Shown: positions 39,901 to 53,003, numbered from the stretch's first letter. The stretch is DNA of 64,000 nucleotides from Wuchereria bancrofti (GCA_005281725.1 SSBO01000003.1:5952495-6016494), one strand, 5' to 3'. Notes: generated by a model from the letters alone, not told the origin. Numbers and translations are program-made.

Positions 39901-40732
39901 TTGTACTAATTGCACACAAGTAAGGTATTTGTTTAGATGACCAAATTTTAAAATTTCGTAATCAAGTCAAAAGTTTTAATCGTGCCTTTTCTGTCAGCGA
40001 CTTTAATTCCATTACGTGAACTGGTAGGCAAACCGGTTGTTTCCGTGAATTTTGCTTCTGAAATTTTCGGTTCTGAACCAAAGCCAAATATTTTGAATAT
40101 AGCTGTAGCGATATCATTGTTGCCGGATATAGATGAGATTAAATCATCGGTTATAGGTTGTGGGAAAGAATTACGATTTGTTTCAATCCACGTCTTCAAA
40201 TGGTCTGTTTTATCACCTATTGAATATTCTCCATTAACTAAAAATGATGCATTTTTTAAATGTTGAATAAATACTTTCAAAAGGAATGATGAAATGAATA
40301 CATCTTTTTTGAATAATGAATAAATGAATTTTCACATTTTCGAAACACTCTCATAGATGAAATCCTAATTTTAGAAATGTAGAAGTGTTATTCAATGCAG
40401 CGTAACTTCTGTAAAGTGAAACAGAAATACTATAAAAACTAAGTCTATTGTTTTAATCTAATTATGCAGATATGAAAATGAACTCTCCCTTCTACTAATT
40501 TTTGAAAGTGGGGCGATGATATCATGGTAATATGAAGATGGATATTTTTGATATTCCGATATTTTATGCAATTTATTACTTATTATTTAACTTCTAACAA
40601 GTTTTACCGTCACGACTCTTAATTTTAATAGAATGAATAAAGTCTAAGTAAAATAATGTGGAAAGAGTAATAACCTGATAATAACGTAAAGATTACAAGA
40701 AGAAAAAGCACAGCTGTCGAGTAACAAAGCAT
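33927..40732 (-). CDS. swip-10: SWIP-10/MBLAC1-like protein: signal peptide, Cys-rich region and metallo-beta-lactamase fold, with degraded metal site
   Basis: Ten exons in matching phase. Start at 40732 gives a signal peptide (MLCYSTAVLFLLVIFTLLS). Exon to about 40256 is hydrophilic; exon 38690-38880 has a six-Cys region (YCKPTTVGECPSGFVC, then SICCQD); two Ser/Thr/Pro-rich linker exons follow (38.4-38.5 and 38.0-38.2 kb). The MBL fold occupies 36569-36850 (GTITLINDQGYRILVDTG), 35274-35439 (VITSGDPSHTGNLNLFP), 34.79-34.95 kb (VWKTPGSTQQS, VVGDLIP) and 34212-about 34350 (DWIIPGHGQPFR). In MBLAC1-type proteins the second block is normally THGHxDH and the third TPGHT; here His, His, Asp and the TPGH His are Ser, Asp, Ser and Ser, so metal binding is doubtful. 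The last exon (33927-33984) is inferred from an AG|GTATCA donor and a matching acceptor; without that splice the frame runs to a stop at 34122. Known role of the C. elegans gene: glial control of dopamine-neuron signalling. Confidence 0.85.
39594..39650. repeat. (GA)n-rich microsatellite in a swip-10-like intron
   Basis: About eleven uninterrupted GA units, then GGGAAAGA-type imperfect units, between the exons encoding the hydrophilic N-terminal part and the Cys-rich part. Confidence 0.95.
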
Positions 40733-41067
40733 TTCGAGTCGAGGTATTAAAATTTTATCCAAGTATAAATAGGTGTATTCAGTTTTAAATAACGTTGAAA
40801 CGTGAGGAGCAAGTGCGAATTTACTAAAGAAGTCGAGAATGAGGTAGTGCTGGGTAACTAAATACTGCCCGGTTTCTTCCTTAGAATTATGCAGTATAAA
40901 TACACCAATCGTAATCGACAGGGAATCAACTTGTTTACCTACCTCTTTTCCACTTTACTAATACCTTAGTTAATGATTAATGAATCCACCTCCTCCAGTT
41001 AAAACAGTTTAGGTCACGAAATAGATTTTGTGTATTGCAATGTCTGAGAAAATAAATAATGAACTTT

Positions 41068-41096
41068 AATGAAGTCGGAGGGACACGGAGCTGAAA
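41068..41096 (+). repeat. Dispersed short repeat, copy 1 (GTCGGAGGGACACGGAG core)
   Basis: The core here recurs about 670 bp downstream (near 41742) with one extra G and a diverged end. It is GC-rich against its AT-rich surroundings, which makes a chance match unlikely. Confidence 0.7.
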
Positions 41097-41738
41097 AGCA
41101 GACTTGAAAGAGTTGCTCTGGTTATTTGTAAGACCTATTAGACTGACAAGTGAAAGCATAACTTTGTAGCGTTATGTTTATTTAAATTAAAAAATTGAAC
41201 GATGTGACTCTTTCGCTTACTTTTTTTTTCATTCATATTTTCATTAATATTAAACTCTTTCTTATTTTTGGAAAATTGTAAATGATTCATTCATATTTTA
41301 TAAAATATATTATTTCAACCTGTTAATGTATTACTTAAACTTGTTTACTTTTATGATTCACACATACTTCCTTCTTGCTGCCTAAATTTGCCTACCGATC
41401 TACCGTTGGATTAATACGAATGGTAAACAATAAAAGATTCAACTGGTCACTCAATGCCATTAATTTTTTCACAATCTTTTCTAGACGAAATATTGCAAGA
41501 AAAGGAAGTAAATATGAACTCATTCACTTGTTAAAAGAGCAAATTAATAAAACTATCGATATGAAAGTAAAATAATGATTGCTTTTGTTGACAAACATTT
41601 GACTAATAGTTATATTGTACAGACTTTGGTTATGCGTGACTAGCTTGAATTAATGGTTTTTTGATAATGTCAGATATGGTTATCACTACCTTCCAATAAT
41701 ATAATCAGTGGTCGATTTTATCAAATCTAAGACTAATT

Positions 41739-41768
41739 TAAGTCGGAGGGGACACGGAGTAGAAAGTA
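41739..41768 (+). repeat. Dispersed short repeat, copy 2
   Basis: Near-identical to the copy at 41068-41096, sharing AAGTCGGAGG then GACACGGAG, with a one-base length difference. Confidence 0.7.
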
Positions 41769-44700
41769 TCGTTTTTTATTCATTTCTAGAAAATTCATCA
41801 CTTTCAGGAATTTCAAAACTTTCAAACTTTTGTTCATATTTCTGTATTTTTCCGTAAATTTTGCACAGACTGCGGCTAAAAATCATTTTCCATACATTTT
41901 CTCATGTTAGGAATATTATCAACAGAAAAAAGGAACGTTTCCTTGGATTTGAATTTTTTAGTAAATAATCGAAATTAACTGTAGTAGTCCTCAAAGTAAA
42001 CAAAAACTGAGTATGAATTTGAAATCAGAATTCTAAGTGACATGACTGGTTCTCTGAATTTAAGAAATAGTAATGAGAAAATTAGCAATGTGCATTAATA
42101 CATCATATGTTTATTTTCTGCATATTCTCATCAGCCTAGCTGAATTGAGGTAGGCAGTTTTCCCAAGCAATCAATTTTACAATTTACAAAATTGTCGAAA
42201 TTTCAACTAACAGATAGAAATGATAATTGATGAACATGGGAAGTGAGGTAGTACATAAGTTAAGAAAAATTTACTGAAAATTGCTTTTTACTTAGAAAGT
42301 ATTGGATCAAAACAACTATCTTTGAAGCAAATAATGAAACAACTTGAAATTTAGCCGTTCCAGCAGTATGAATATATTGTTTAAAAACTTTGATAATCTT
42401 GTAAATTGCATTGATAAATAGCACAAATAAGTTCAGTTGCATATGTTTGACTTTCTCTTAAAATTGGAAACGTTGTGCTGTTTTGTTATAGCTTTTCCGC
42501 TCCTGAAAGCGAGTGAGTGCGCATTTGTGTTTTACAGACTTGTCCAAAAACGATGAATCAAGTTTCGGTTGTGTCGAGCTGGTTGTCATCTCTTCTCATT
42601 ATCCTTTCTCATTTTTGAAAGGTCCCATAGAGAGAAAAGAAGCTCTATGAAAACTTTCTTTTCTCTCGAGATTTCTTTAATCTAATGAACATTTTTAAAA
42701 CTTTGTCATTCTTTTAAAAATCAAAGTAGAAATAGAAAACAATTACAAAGTATGCAACAAAAATGTAAATGGGTGGGATTAACAATTGTATAGTTGTATT
42801 TCTTGAGATACCTAACTGGAACGACCACATATATCTTCAAATCGATTCATGGGTCAATGTTAGTGGATGTCAACTTTAAAATCATATGTGTCCTGGAAAT
42901 ATTGAAATGTGGTCATAAGATATTCATGAATTTTGATTAAACAAGGCACTGAAAATGGTAAAGGGAATTATCTCTTGTGAACATTAATATTCAAGGAAAG
43001 CATGACCTGTCAATATGAATGCTATTGAATTTAAATCTAATGTTTATGAAATCATTTCATATATTACAGTTGACTTATTAATGCCATGATAGGTATTTTG
43101 TTACCGATACTTTAGTATTGTGTTTTATATCGAAGAAATCTTTGGTTTTCTTTTTCTTTTTTTCTTTTTGTACCGGATGGCTGAGGAAGGAATTTCACTA
43201 ATGTTACACTTTCTAAATCCACTTTTTCTATATCATCCTTGCGTTTTTTCCTGATAAATGATAATCACATTAACTTATCTGCCCTCAATAAAGCTCGGGA
43301 GAGTTAATCCGCGTATTCCATTGTTTGAAATAATTATAAATCATGAAGGAAGATTTAGATGTACTGAGTGAGTCAATGACTCTCAGAGGATTTAAATGCC
43401 TTGATTCTCGTACCTTTTTTCTACATGTCCTTTTCCCCTTTCTTATCACTAATATATCTCTTTTCTTTGCTTGCAATAATCAAAAACTCTTCATAGTTTC
43501 ATTTGTTTTTCCAAGTGGATGAAGCATACTTTTGGTCTTAAAACAGTACTAAACTCAAAAATAAAGTGCTGTGAAATTCTTCCTATAAGCACTTCAAATT
43601 AAAATATACTAAATGCTGAATTTGTCCGCTCATTAGTTTAATTTTAGCAGTGCAACTTCCCTCATTCAAAAATTTCACTCAATAATGAAAGTTCCACATT
43701 TTCCACCTCTACCACACTTTTCTTACAGTTCCAGTTTTCGAATTTGAAATTTATGACTAGATTTTTGCATGATACTATGGACACTTTTTAGCTTTCTAAC
43801 TCACAACTGTACAGTAATGTTTTATTGATTCAAAAAATTAACTATCGAATTGTGAGTAACATTATATTCGTAAGATTGACATGCATTAAGGGAAGAGTCT
43901 AGCAAATTCTCATAGATCTATTTCCATCCCGCATAAATGAGAGCTTTGAGCTACTAATTTAAATGTGAGCATGAAGCAGTGATAGTATCAGTTATGACAA
44001 TAGTAATGACAACAATAAGTGGCAATAGTAATGACAATAAGTAATGACAATAAATTGCATTGCCTTATATTCTTGAATTTGAACAGATCATAAAATTCGT
44101 TAAATTCCTTGCATGCAAAACAACAGAATTTGAATTTTTCTTTATAATATCTTCTTTCTAAGATTAATCGTAGTGTTATTGTAACACTTTGTTATTTCAT
44201 TTTTTCTGTGGTCACTTCTACTTTTTTTGATACAGTAACGGAATTCGAAATGAAATTTAATAATTTAAACATCACTTTCAATTTTCTTTGAGCGAGCCTT
44301 ATGTTGTTGAATCTGAAATGTATTTGGTGTTTCACACATTGTATATTCTTCAATCGGTCTTTTATTTATTCATTCGTACATTCATTTTCAAATTATTCCA
44401 GTTAGTCATTTTGTCTGTCATCGAAAGAAGTGAAGAGTGAAATGAAATTGTTACGACAGATGTGTGTTTGATGGGAATGATATTGTAAGCAAGCATCTAA
44501 TGGCTTAATGATATGTTTTGGGGGATGCTTCATTCCTTTTAAGGCCTTTAAAAAGTTGATATTGCAGCAAGAGATTTACAATTCTGCTCTTGGAATGGAA
44601 GAAAGCATTCTGGATGGAAGAAAGCAAATGGCCCACCTTCAACTGCCAAAGAAGCCTCCTGTCATTCCCCATTTAAATTAATTGAACTTGAAAAGCCGAA

Positions 44701-46582
44701 GTCATCCAATAGTCTCTTGTTTCTAAAACATATGGCTGTATGTCGCTGTGTTTTCTCCAATAAATATAAATATATATATATTTCTTACAAAAAAGAAAGA
44801 AGTTCGAAATGATTCGGTATTTCAATTGCTGAGAGCGCAGAAAAGAGATGAAGAGAATTAAAGTGTCAAGGAATTTGCGCAGATTCATTTAATAGTATAA
44901 GTAAAAGACTTCATCTCTTTTAGTTTTATACTAACTTTTGAATCTTGAATACCTTTTTTAGTCAATTGTAATGCATTTAATTACGAAAATTTGCTGCTAA
45001 CACTTGGTTAACAATTATTTAAACTCATTAAATTTATCTTTTTCGATTAGCGTCTAATTGTAACACTATTTTTTAAATTTCTTCTAATTGTCATGAGAAA
45101 ATGAGCTCCATTAGGTAACACGTGTGTGAAATATTTGTGAATTATATATGCCAAGCTTCGAGGAAGTATTATGGGAAGGTTTTATATTCGATTTCTGCTA
45201 AACTGAAGTTTTCATTTACCATTTCTGAATGTACACTTAACCTTAAGAAGTGATCTGTCTAATTTATCTCAGTTTCCAGATCTACTGGCATTTTTTCATT
45301 TTTCATTTCCTCCTCCAATTTCTCAAAGATTGAATTGCCTTTGAGTATTTAGTAATAACATTCGATGAAACAACTCCTTCCATTGATCATTTTGTTGAAA
45401 ATTTAATTTCTGCTTCTTGCAAATCAATGCAAATTATTTCGTTTTTTTCATTGAATCCCATCCACTGAATGCATGTAATTTTATTAATTTTGAACATTTT
45501 GACATTTCATTATTATTCTATTATTTAAGAGGATTATTTGTTAAAAAAGGAAATAATCAGAATATAATTCATACTTCTTACTCTTTTCTGTTTTAACCTA
45601 TTTTTTGATTGGTTTGTTTTAATCAGTTAAGGATTGGTAATTCTAGGCGTTTTTGAAACATCTTGATTAAATAAGTTCTTACATACAGTGCTTGCTGAAA
45701 TTAAAAATAGAAAGTAGTCGTGCCAGCCATTAAATAGGTATAAGATTAATAGGTCTATGGAAGACCCTACATCATTTTAGAAAGTATCGAATTTGAAGTT
45801 TTAATACTGTTCTCAACTGCTCTAATTATCAAGAGCAAAAATAGACTAACTTATTAGAAGTTGAACCTGACTGTAAAAAGTGGTATCCATTTACTCAACT
45901 TAAATATACTTCATGGGACGATGATCTGGCAGCATACTTCATTTATTTCTGGTAAAATATGCATGACTTCAAGGTAAATTTCAGTAAGTTTTAGATGATG
46001 ATTTTATTTCATCCACAGTAATATTACTTATAACTTCAAACATTTTGATATTTGCGCAAAGCATAGATTTAATAGAAGTGATTTAAATCTAAGTCATTAA
46101 ATAAGATGCAGATAAATTTAGATTCAAATATTGTTCTTATATTTGACTAATTGCAAGGTATTGTCGTTGGTTGGCATTTGGAATGTGAACATGGAGATGA
46201 AACATTAATTTTGAAAAAATATATCTAAAAACTAAAGACATTACACTCTTACAAAACTTTAAATTTCTCTTTGAGTAAAAGAAATGACAGTAATAGAAAT
46301 GTTAGCTCTCACTACAATAAAATTAATTTCAGGATCAGTTTCTTGAATCTTCCTGAACGAATTTTTTATTTTTATGTTTTTTTGCTTCTCTTTTTCTTTT
46401 TTTTTTCTTGTTTTTCCAAGATTTTTGTTGGTAAAGTTTTTTTTTTGCTGTTTTGTGAATTGTTTTCAACGAATTTAAACTTTTTCAGAAAAACTCATAG
46501 CTTAATATTCTTTTCGAATTTTCTGATACATTTAGGAAAATGATCTCTGATGTTTGTAGCAGGGCGTAACGTTGACATTGTA

Positions 46583-49500
46583 ATGATCATCACATCAGCA
46601 TTTACTATTTTAATTGCATGTAAGAATTTGGTTGTTTTAATTAAAAAAAAAAAGTCATGAAATTAGTTAATTTTTTTTTGATAACGACAATATCCTTTGA
46701 ATATTTTCAGGCATTTATATAATTGCCAAGCAATTTTTAAGCACAGATATTATTTTCCAACAAATGCAACCTGTCATTTCATCGGTGAATTTGAATTACT
46801 TTACAGATATTACCAGTGCTATATGTACGGAAGGTTTTTTTAACGGTGATTGTGTGGAACCATGCATTAGTGAAATGCAACTTATCATGGAAAGTACGCC
46901 ATTTAGTCGAAGTGACCATCAAGGGCAGCTTTCTTGGACACAGCTTTTACAAGTTTCTACCTTTTATCTTCCAAAATTCGATTTATTGCTAAAAATTACA
47001 ATCGTATCTGGTTATTACAATCTACTATTTCCTTTTTATTTAATAATATATTATTTTGAAGAAAACTATTAAATTTGTATTATCAAATGTGAAATGATTT
47101 AAGTACCAAAAACATTTTATGTACACATTGTATGTCCATTTAATGTATGTTCATTTGACTGAGGGATATTTATAAATTATATTTGCAAATCCTGTAAACT
47201 TCATTTCTTGTTTCATTATACGCTCAGAACTGATTTTTGAAAACACGTGGAAATTTTTTAACTAAATATTAGTATATTACTGAAAGGTTCACAAGTATTG
47301 CAATTTGATGATTACTGAGTTTTGTTGAAGCTAAAAGTTTAACGAACTTTGGATTCTGTCCAGAGTTGTTTAAAAATCGATAAGGGTTAAATATCGTTTC
47401 AGGCGTCAAAAAATCGGCGAGTGACTGAAAATTCATTTCATAGTATTTGCGAGTAAGTCCATAGTTTTTTTTTGTTTCCGAATTATTAAAAATTAGGTAG
47501 TGAAAAATGCTGAAATCACATAATGCTAGTGCATTGCATGTTCCCTTTAAATCTCTCATCTATGTTACAAGTTAAAAATCTCTTTCATTTCAATACATTC
47601 AGAGCTTATAAACGAGTAGATAAATGCTTGGAGGAATGCGAGAAAAAATCCGAGCACAGTGCCAGTATTCGTCGAACATATGCCGGCTTACGCTTCATTT
47701 GTGTTGAACAAAAAGAAGGTTTGTTCTCCATTCATGTCTCCTTTAAATCTCTCATCTATGTTACAAGTTTAAAATCTCGAATTTACATCGTGAACTTCGA
47801 CAAATATTATAAAAAAAATTTTAAGGCAAAAATTTTCATTAATTTCCGATAAAGAAAGAAAATTCTGGATAACGATGCCATTCTTGCATTGTGAAATATA
47901 TGAATTTAGTCTTAAAAGAGAAAAGGAAAGAGCAGAATAGAAATATATCAGCTATACAGCAATAGTATCAACTGCATTATTTCTCCTTCGGGAATTTCTC
48001 ATCCATTCATTTGTAACAATATGATCAAAACTAACAATTCCGAAATATCTATCCATCAAGAGTGAGGTGATCATATCCTTAAATTGGTCACATGAACAAA
48101 GATACTGATAAAGAATTAAGATAGTGTAGAACTACAGATATTTACTAGATAATTCTATACATTCATCCTCGAGTAAAATTTGGATAAGAGTTCATTTATC
48201 TTCCCACCTTTTCAGTTTTCTCTTGTTAGCTGCTTTGAATGATTTTATCCGCATCCCTCAGTTTATTTGAAAATTCAATCTCACCCATAACTTCAAAAAT
48301 CCTACATTTTCCAATAGCTTCTAAAATTCTCTTCATTTCCTTAAAAGCATATAACAATCTACTTCCGACCTGAATGTATCCAATTTCCGACGCACATAAA
48401 CTAACCACTTCGCAATCCCATATCTCTCATAGAGCAGAGTAAAAGCAATTTGCACTGGAATCCAGCTTTACATTTTTTTTGCAATGAAGCAAGGTAAATG
48501 CAGAATTTAACAGGCCACTGTATCCAGTAAATAACTGTCATTAACAGATACTAAGTTGCAATTCTATATCAGCAGATACTGATGAACAATCAGAAATTTA
48601 TTACTTAAACTTGAGGATATTGGTGTCGACTTTTTACTTATTACTTAGACCTACTCATATGAAGTCAGTGCCGCAAGTATAACTAATCTGAACCTGTAAT
48701 TCAAATGGTATTATTCCTTAGAGAGAACTTTTTTTTTCAAAAATTATAGAACTATACAAACAACGAATTAGGCGAAGATCAATACGTGTAGACCAATGCA
48801 GAAAAGCGTTGACACCTCAAATTTCAGAGTTTCGTATGACCAACAATACATACAATATAAACATTATGAATACATAAATAAATTTTGATTTCAGAGTTCT
48901 TCAACAATTTACCATGTCTCACTCAGTAAGTTTTCCACTGTTTTGCACCTCGCAACTGAAAGTTTCGTTGATAGAAACTCCTACTTCACTTTTTATAAAA
49001 TAATGTTCAAGAACTCACTCCTCCACACCCTTCAATAATCAAGAGGCAATACTGCATAATCGGAAGTACAGGTATGAACCAGTGGCAATGTCAAGATGTC
49101 AAAATGAAATTAATCAGTCGTTAGTGGGCAGCAATTCATTCAGCGCAGCTGTCATTAATCGTGAACAGCACAATATTCAGAACAGATTGGGAACGCTCTG
49201 CAGGTGAGTTTCAGTCATTTGATCTGGGAAATTTAGTGATAAAAGTTGACTGTTTTGTCTAAACAGAGAAAACAAAAAGCAGATAATTTCTGTGCTGCGA
49301 AAAAATTTTCTCCCTAAATTGGGTTTAAAATGTTAGAGATCGTATGAAGTATCAGTGTCTTTAAACATTCAACAACATAAAAACATTTCAAGAGACTTGG
49401 CGGATATGATCAAATGTATCGGACCGGTCACGCGGAGTGGCTGTGGAGAAGCTGCAGCTAAAATGATGCTCAAATTCATCACCGTTGGCTTTACAAGGTG

Positions 49501-50030
49501 AACATATCCATATCGATTCATTCGATTACTGCAAAAAGGTAGAATAACTAATCAAAATCTGAAAAAAAGGTTATAGCGGAGCATATGGAGAATCCCAATT
49601 TTAATCTGAGTAGGTTTCCTAATTTATAACCATCTTATTAAGAACATTTCATGTTTTTTCCAGCTATGAATTCCTAATAAACCACTGTTTAAGTTTGTTT
49701 TTCTTTAACAGCCGAGATTTAGTTTAAATGCGTTTGATATGTTTTCAAGTCAACTTTGTTTTAAGATTACAAAGGAAAATTTTTAGCTTTGAACAACTGT
49801 ACAATCATCTCGGTATTACTGACCAGCTGCCTCATTCCTGCCGGCAATTGCTTAACCTAACCACTGAAAGTCGAATTAACAATGGAAGATGGTTGGTTTT
49901 TTCGTCCTCACAATCGCGCAATCCTTATCTGGAGAATCTCATGAATTCGGATGACGCTTCTCAAGCAATTCCAAGCATAACCTTTTCATTGCTCAGCATT
50001 TCATTTTGCTATAGCAAAATTCTCCCTTAA
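46583..50030 (+). CDS. Secreted or membrane-anchored Cys-rich protein, chondroitin proteoglycan 4 (CPG4)-domain-like, 7 exons
   Basis: Likely extracellular. Start ATG at 46583 gives MIITSAFTILIA before a GTAAGA donor; the next exon continues CIYIIAKQFL, together a signal peptide or N-terminal anchor. Further exons carry spaced cysteines: CTEGFFNGDCVEPC (46.83 kb), KCLEECEKK and FICVEQ (47.6-47.72 kb), LPCLT (48.9 kb), RCQNE and GTLC (49.07-49.20 kb), DLADMIKCIG then SGCGEAAAKMM (49.39-49.49 kb) and HSCRQLL (49.84 kb). The C-terminus ends in a short hydrophobic tail (ITFSLLSISF), possibly a GPI signal. The Cys spacing and the CGxxA block resemble the nematode CPG4 family. Phases agree for most joins; the border after exon 2 is uncertain. 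It is the only confident plus-strand gene, 94 bp from the MCAT stop. Confidence 0.65.
47536..47778 (+). repeat. 45-bp direct repeat pair flanking a CPG4-like exon
   Basis: Copies at about 47536-47582 and 47731-47778 share CCTTTAAATCTCTCATCTAT then GTTACAAGTT with a few differences. They sit in the introns just before and just after the exon carrying KCLEECEKK. Confidence 0.9.
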
Positions 50031-50124
50031 TATATTTAAACAAATTCAAATTTTCGAAATTTTCTGAAAATTTTATCAAACTCACAGAAAAAATCCCTGT
50101 GAAGTAAACGTCCAAAAGATGGAC

Positions 50125-53003
50125 CTACACAGGATAACTCATGTAGTTCTTGTAAGCTTTCTTGCTTATTTTCAAAAGCATTGCGCCAAGTTGTTTTCCT
50201 GGTCCTACTTCCATGAATGTTGGAAACTTGAAGTCCTGAAATGCAATCCAAGTATGTTACATTATTTCGTTAGTGGGCCACAAGCCAATATTCTTAAATA
50301 ATCTATCTCAGAAAATAAATTTTCCAGAAGCAGTATGAACAACTCACAATTAAACATTTGCTCTTTATTCAACAATTAACAATGCATGTAAGCAAAACAA
50401 AGTAATGTAGTATTTACTTGGTGTTTTGCATGAAGTAGTTGTTGGATCTGTTCCCATTTAACTGGTGAACAAACTTGCTTGACGATCGCTTCACGAATCT
50501 GTTTTTCGTTGTACACATATAATTTACCTGTGTAATTTGAATAAATATTCACTCGTGGCTGCTGGTTAATTTTCACATCTGAAATTGTGAAACGAAAACA
50601 GATAAAAGAGTATGAAATGAAAGTACTAGGAAACGAAAAGAGGTAAAAGAAGATATATAATTATAGCAAGCTGAAATTAAGCCAATTACAGTTCTTCCAG
50701 AAAATTTTAGAAAGATTACTGAAAAAAAAAAAAAAAAAACGATAAAACTTGAAATTTTAAATACTGTAGCCAACCTTTCAGAGCATTCTTCAACATATTA
50801 GCAGCATCTTTCATCAAAGTAGTGTGAAATGCGCCATTTACGTCCAACCTTTTGACCACCTGAAAACATTAAGGTAGAGACACACGAAGAATGAAAAAAA
50901 TATGACGAGCAATATATCAGTATTCAGACAAAAAAGATTATTACCATTAAAATCAGAAAATTTATTTTTATGTTCGGATTATTCTCACAAAGATACCTGA
51001 AAAACATATTTTTCTTGATTACTACTCAGAAAATCAATACAGTTTTCCGATGCTCCAATGACTTTCATACCACAAAACAAATAATTGGCTACTTCACATA
51101 ACGGCAGCTCATCTTTTTCCCTAAAATTTAGATGCTTTAAACGTTACATGTTTCTTTCGGAGATATTTTGAAGTTTTAATACCTTTTAATTTACCATTCA
51201 GAAAGTTAGAATCTGAACGAAATGAAAAAAACTCTACTTATTTCAGCGTCATACCATATATATGCATAAACAGTGTAGTGATGTGGAAAGAAAATATAAA
51301 TGAACCATGCGTAAGCTTTGGCGTCTTCTAACGCATCCTCCAGTCGTGTAGCCGCATTTACCCGTAGTGTTATCATCCCGGAATGATACCGCAAGCTACA
51401 CTGCTGCATAGCCTCAGCGCGAATTTTTACCAGCCGAAGAGCTGTATAAAAATTTCAAGTTTGATAAAGTTTGTACCAAACCTATTTAAAGTCTCAGTCA
51501 TTTGGTATGCTAAGTAGTGGGATTGTGCACTAAGTAGTTTTCCAGTGTGCACTAAAAGGTTAAAACTGCAAAACACTAAAAAAGGAAGAAACTGGTATTT
51601 TAGAATAAGAAGCCGATGATGCTACTGAAAAAGGCAAAAAAGTCGGCAGAGACGTCTTTACCTAAATGAGAAAATGAAAATACGAATAAAAATATAAAAA
51701 TTAACAGTACCTATGTAGTGCAGCAAGAAAGACGCATACATCTAAATTAGATAACCAAAAGATACAAAAACCTCATGCCACTATTAAAGCAAAACTTACC
51801 ATCCTCAAAAGAAAGTACTTCAGAAAGTACAAGTGCAGCAAATTCACCAACACTGAAACCAGCTACGTCAGTCGTACGAACACTCAGTGTTTCATTTTCT
51901 GTCTTTGCTTTTTCCCACGCAGCCAATGAACTGACGAAAATAGCTGGTTGAGCGTAAACTGTCTGATCGAGTTTTGATTTTGGTCCTATTTATGGAAGTG
52001 TTTGATTTGAAATCTAATTTGAAACCATATTCACAGCTTTAAAGCTTGACATGAAAATGAATGCAAAAACTTATTTTAATAAAATAAAGATTAAATTTTA
52101 AGGAACCAGAGCATTAAATCGATTTAGGAATATTATTTGCTAATAGAAGTGGAACTGAAAAAGTTCGCTGGTTTTTTTTTTTTCGAAAATTTCCTGCAAA
52201 CAAATAACCAAGCTTTTGACAGAATTAAAATTACTGAATGTAAGGACTTTATTATACAGACATACCTTCCAGGCACAGTTCCAGCAAATCATATTGCAAT
52301 ATTTCTGATGCTTCTTTATAAATATCAATTGCTCTGTCACAGTTCATTACCTAAATGTACTGGATTGAGATTTGAATTAACATTTCGACTTTTTACGTTA
52401 AAGATTCAACATCAAAAATATAGCTTACTTTTTTACCCATGCCGACGTACTGAGTCCCTTGACCAGGAAATAAAACAACCACTTGTTCTTCAATAGGTAT
52501 ATGACTAAAATCAAGTTTCTTACTGCTACTTCTCTTGACAACAATTTTATCGTTAGCCTCCTTCTTTATCTTCGGTATTTTTTCTAAAAATCGGTGTAAT
52601 TCCTGAAAGTGCACAGAGATTTTTGCAAAGGAATATGTCAGTAAGAGTTAACGTTTAGGCATAACACTAAACAGCATATTGTATAATTGATCTGAACGTA
52701 ATATAAAAAAAGTGCAATATGAATTCCATTTAAGCGAACCAAAGGACCACTTGTTCCATACCACTCCCAAAAAATCCAATAATTTGGAACAAATTCAGTC
52801 AATTGAATAGCGAATTGGAAATTTACCTTTTCCGGATACGGCAATGAAGTGCACGGATCCACGAATGATGTTTGTACATCTGCATATGTTACAGCATCAT
52901 CTAACCACTTAGCAGGTCCACCCCTGTTGCTACTAGTAGCTCTACCGCTAATCCAAACTTGTTTTAACAAATCCAGAAAATTATGCTTCTTAAAGAAAGC
53001 CAT
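50125..53003 (-). CDS. MCAT: Malonyl-CoA:acyl carrier protein transacylase, mitochondrial
   Basis: Transfers malonyl from CoA to mitochondrial ACP, the first step of mitochondrial type II fatty-acid synthesis that supplies octanoate for lipoylation. Start at 53003 gives MAFFKKHNFLDLLKQVW, a basic amphipathic presequence. Nine exons follow with family motifs in order: VVVLFPGQGTQYVGMG (52.45 kb), DLLELCLE (52.3 kb), AGFSVGEFAALV containing the nucleophilic Ser (51.85 kb), RYHSGMITL with the family-position Arg-containing block (51.38 kb), VIGASENCIDFL (51.04 kb), VNGAFHTTLM with the catalytic His (50.83 kb), VNIYSNYTG (50.55 kb) and FMEVGPGKQLGAML (50.2 kb). Stop TAG is at 50125-50127. Product is close to 400 residues, as expected for animal MCAT. 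It converges on the CPG4-like gene and lies 850 bp downstream of ADPGK on the same strand. Confidence 0.93.

Larger units (their letters stand above)
40733..46582. other. Gene-poor 5.8-kb region between divergent genes
   Basis: This separates the minus-strand swip-10-like start from the plus-strand CPG4-like start, so both promoters should lie within it. It is AT-rich without recognisable conserved exons. Present are the paired 25-bp motif (41071 and 41744), TA-rich runs near 44760, poly-T stretches near 46.4 kb and a repeated ATGACAATA motif near 44.0 kb. A small plus-strand open stretch at 41357-41573 contains an intron-like GTAAAC...TTTTCTAG segment of about 63 bp but cannot be tied to a gene. 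Confidence 0.55.

Noticed and set aside
46271..46543. Phe/Leu-rich plus-strand frame upstream of the CPG4-like gene
   Set aside because: Driven by poly-T runs; the signal-peptide exon at 46583 is a better start and joins exon 2 in phase.
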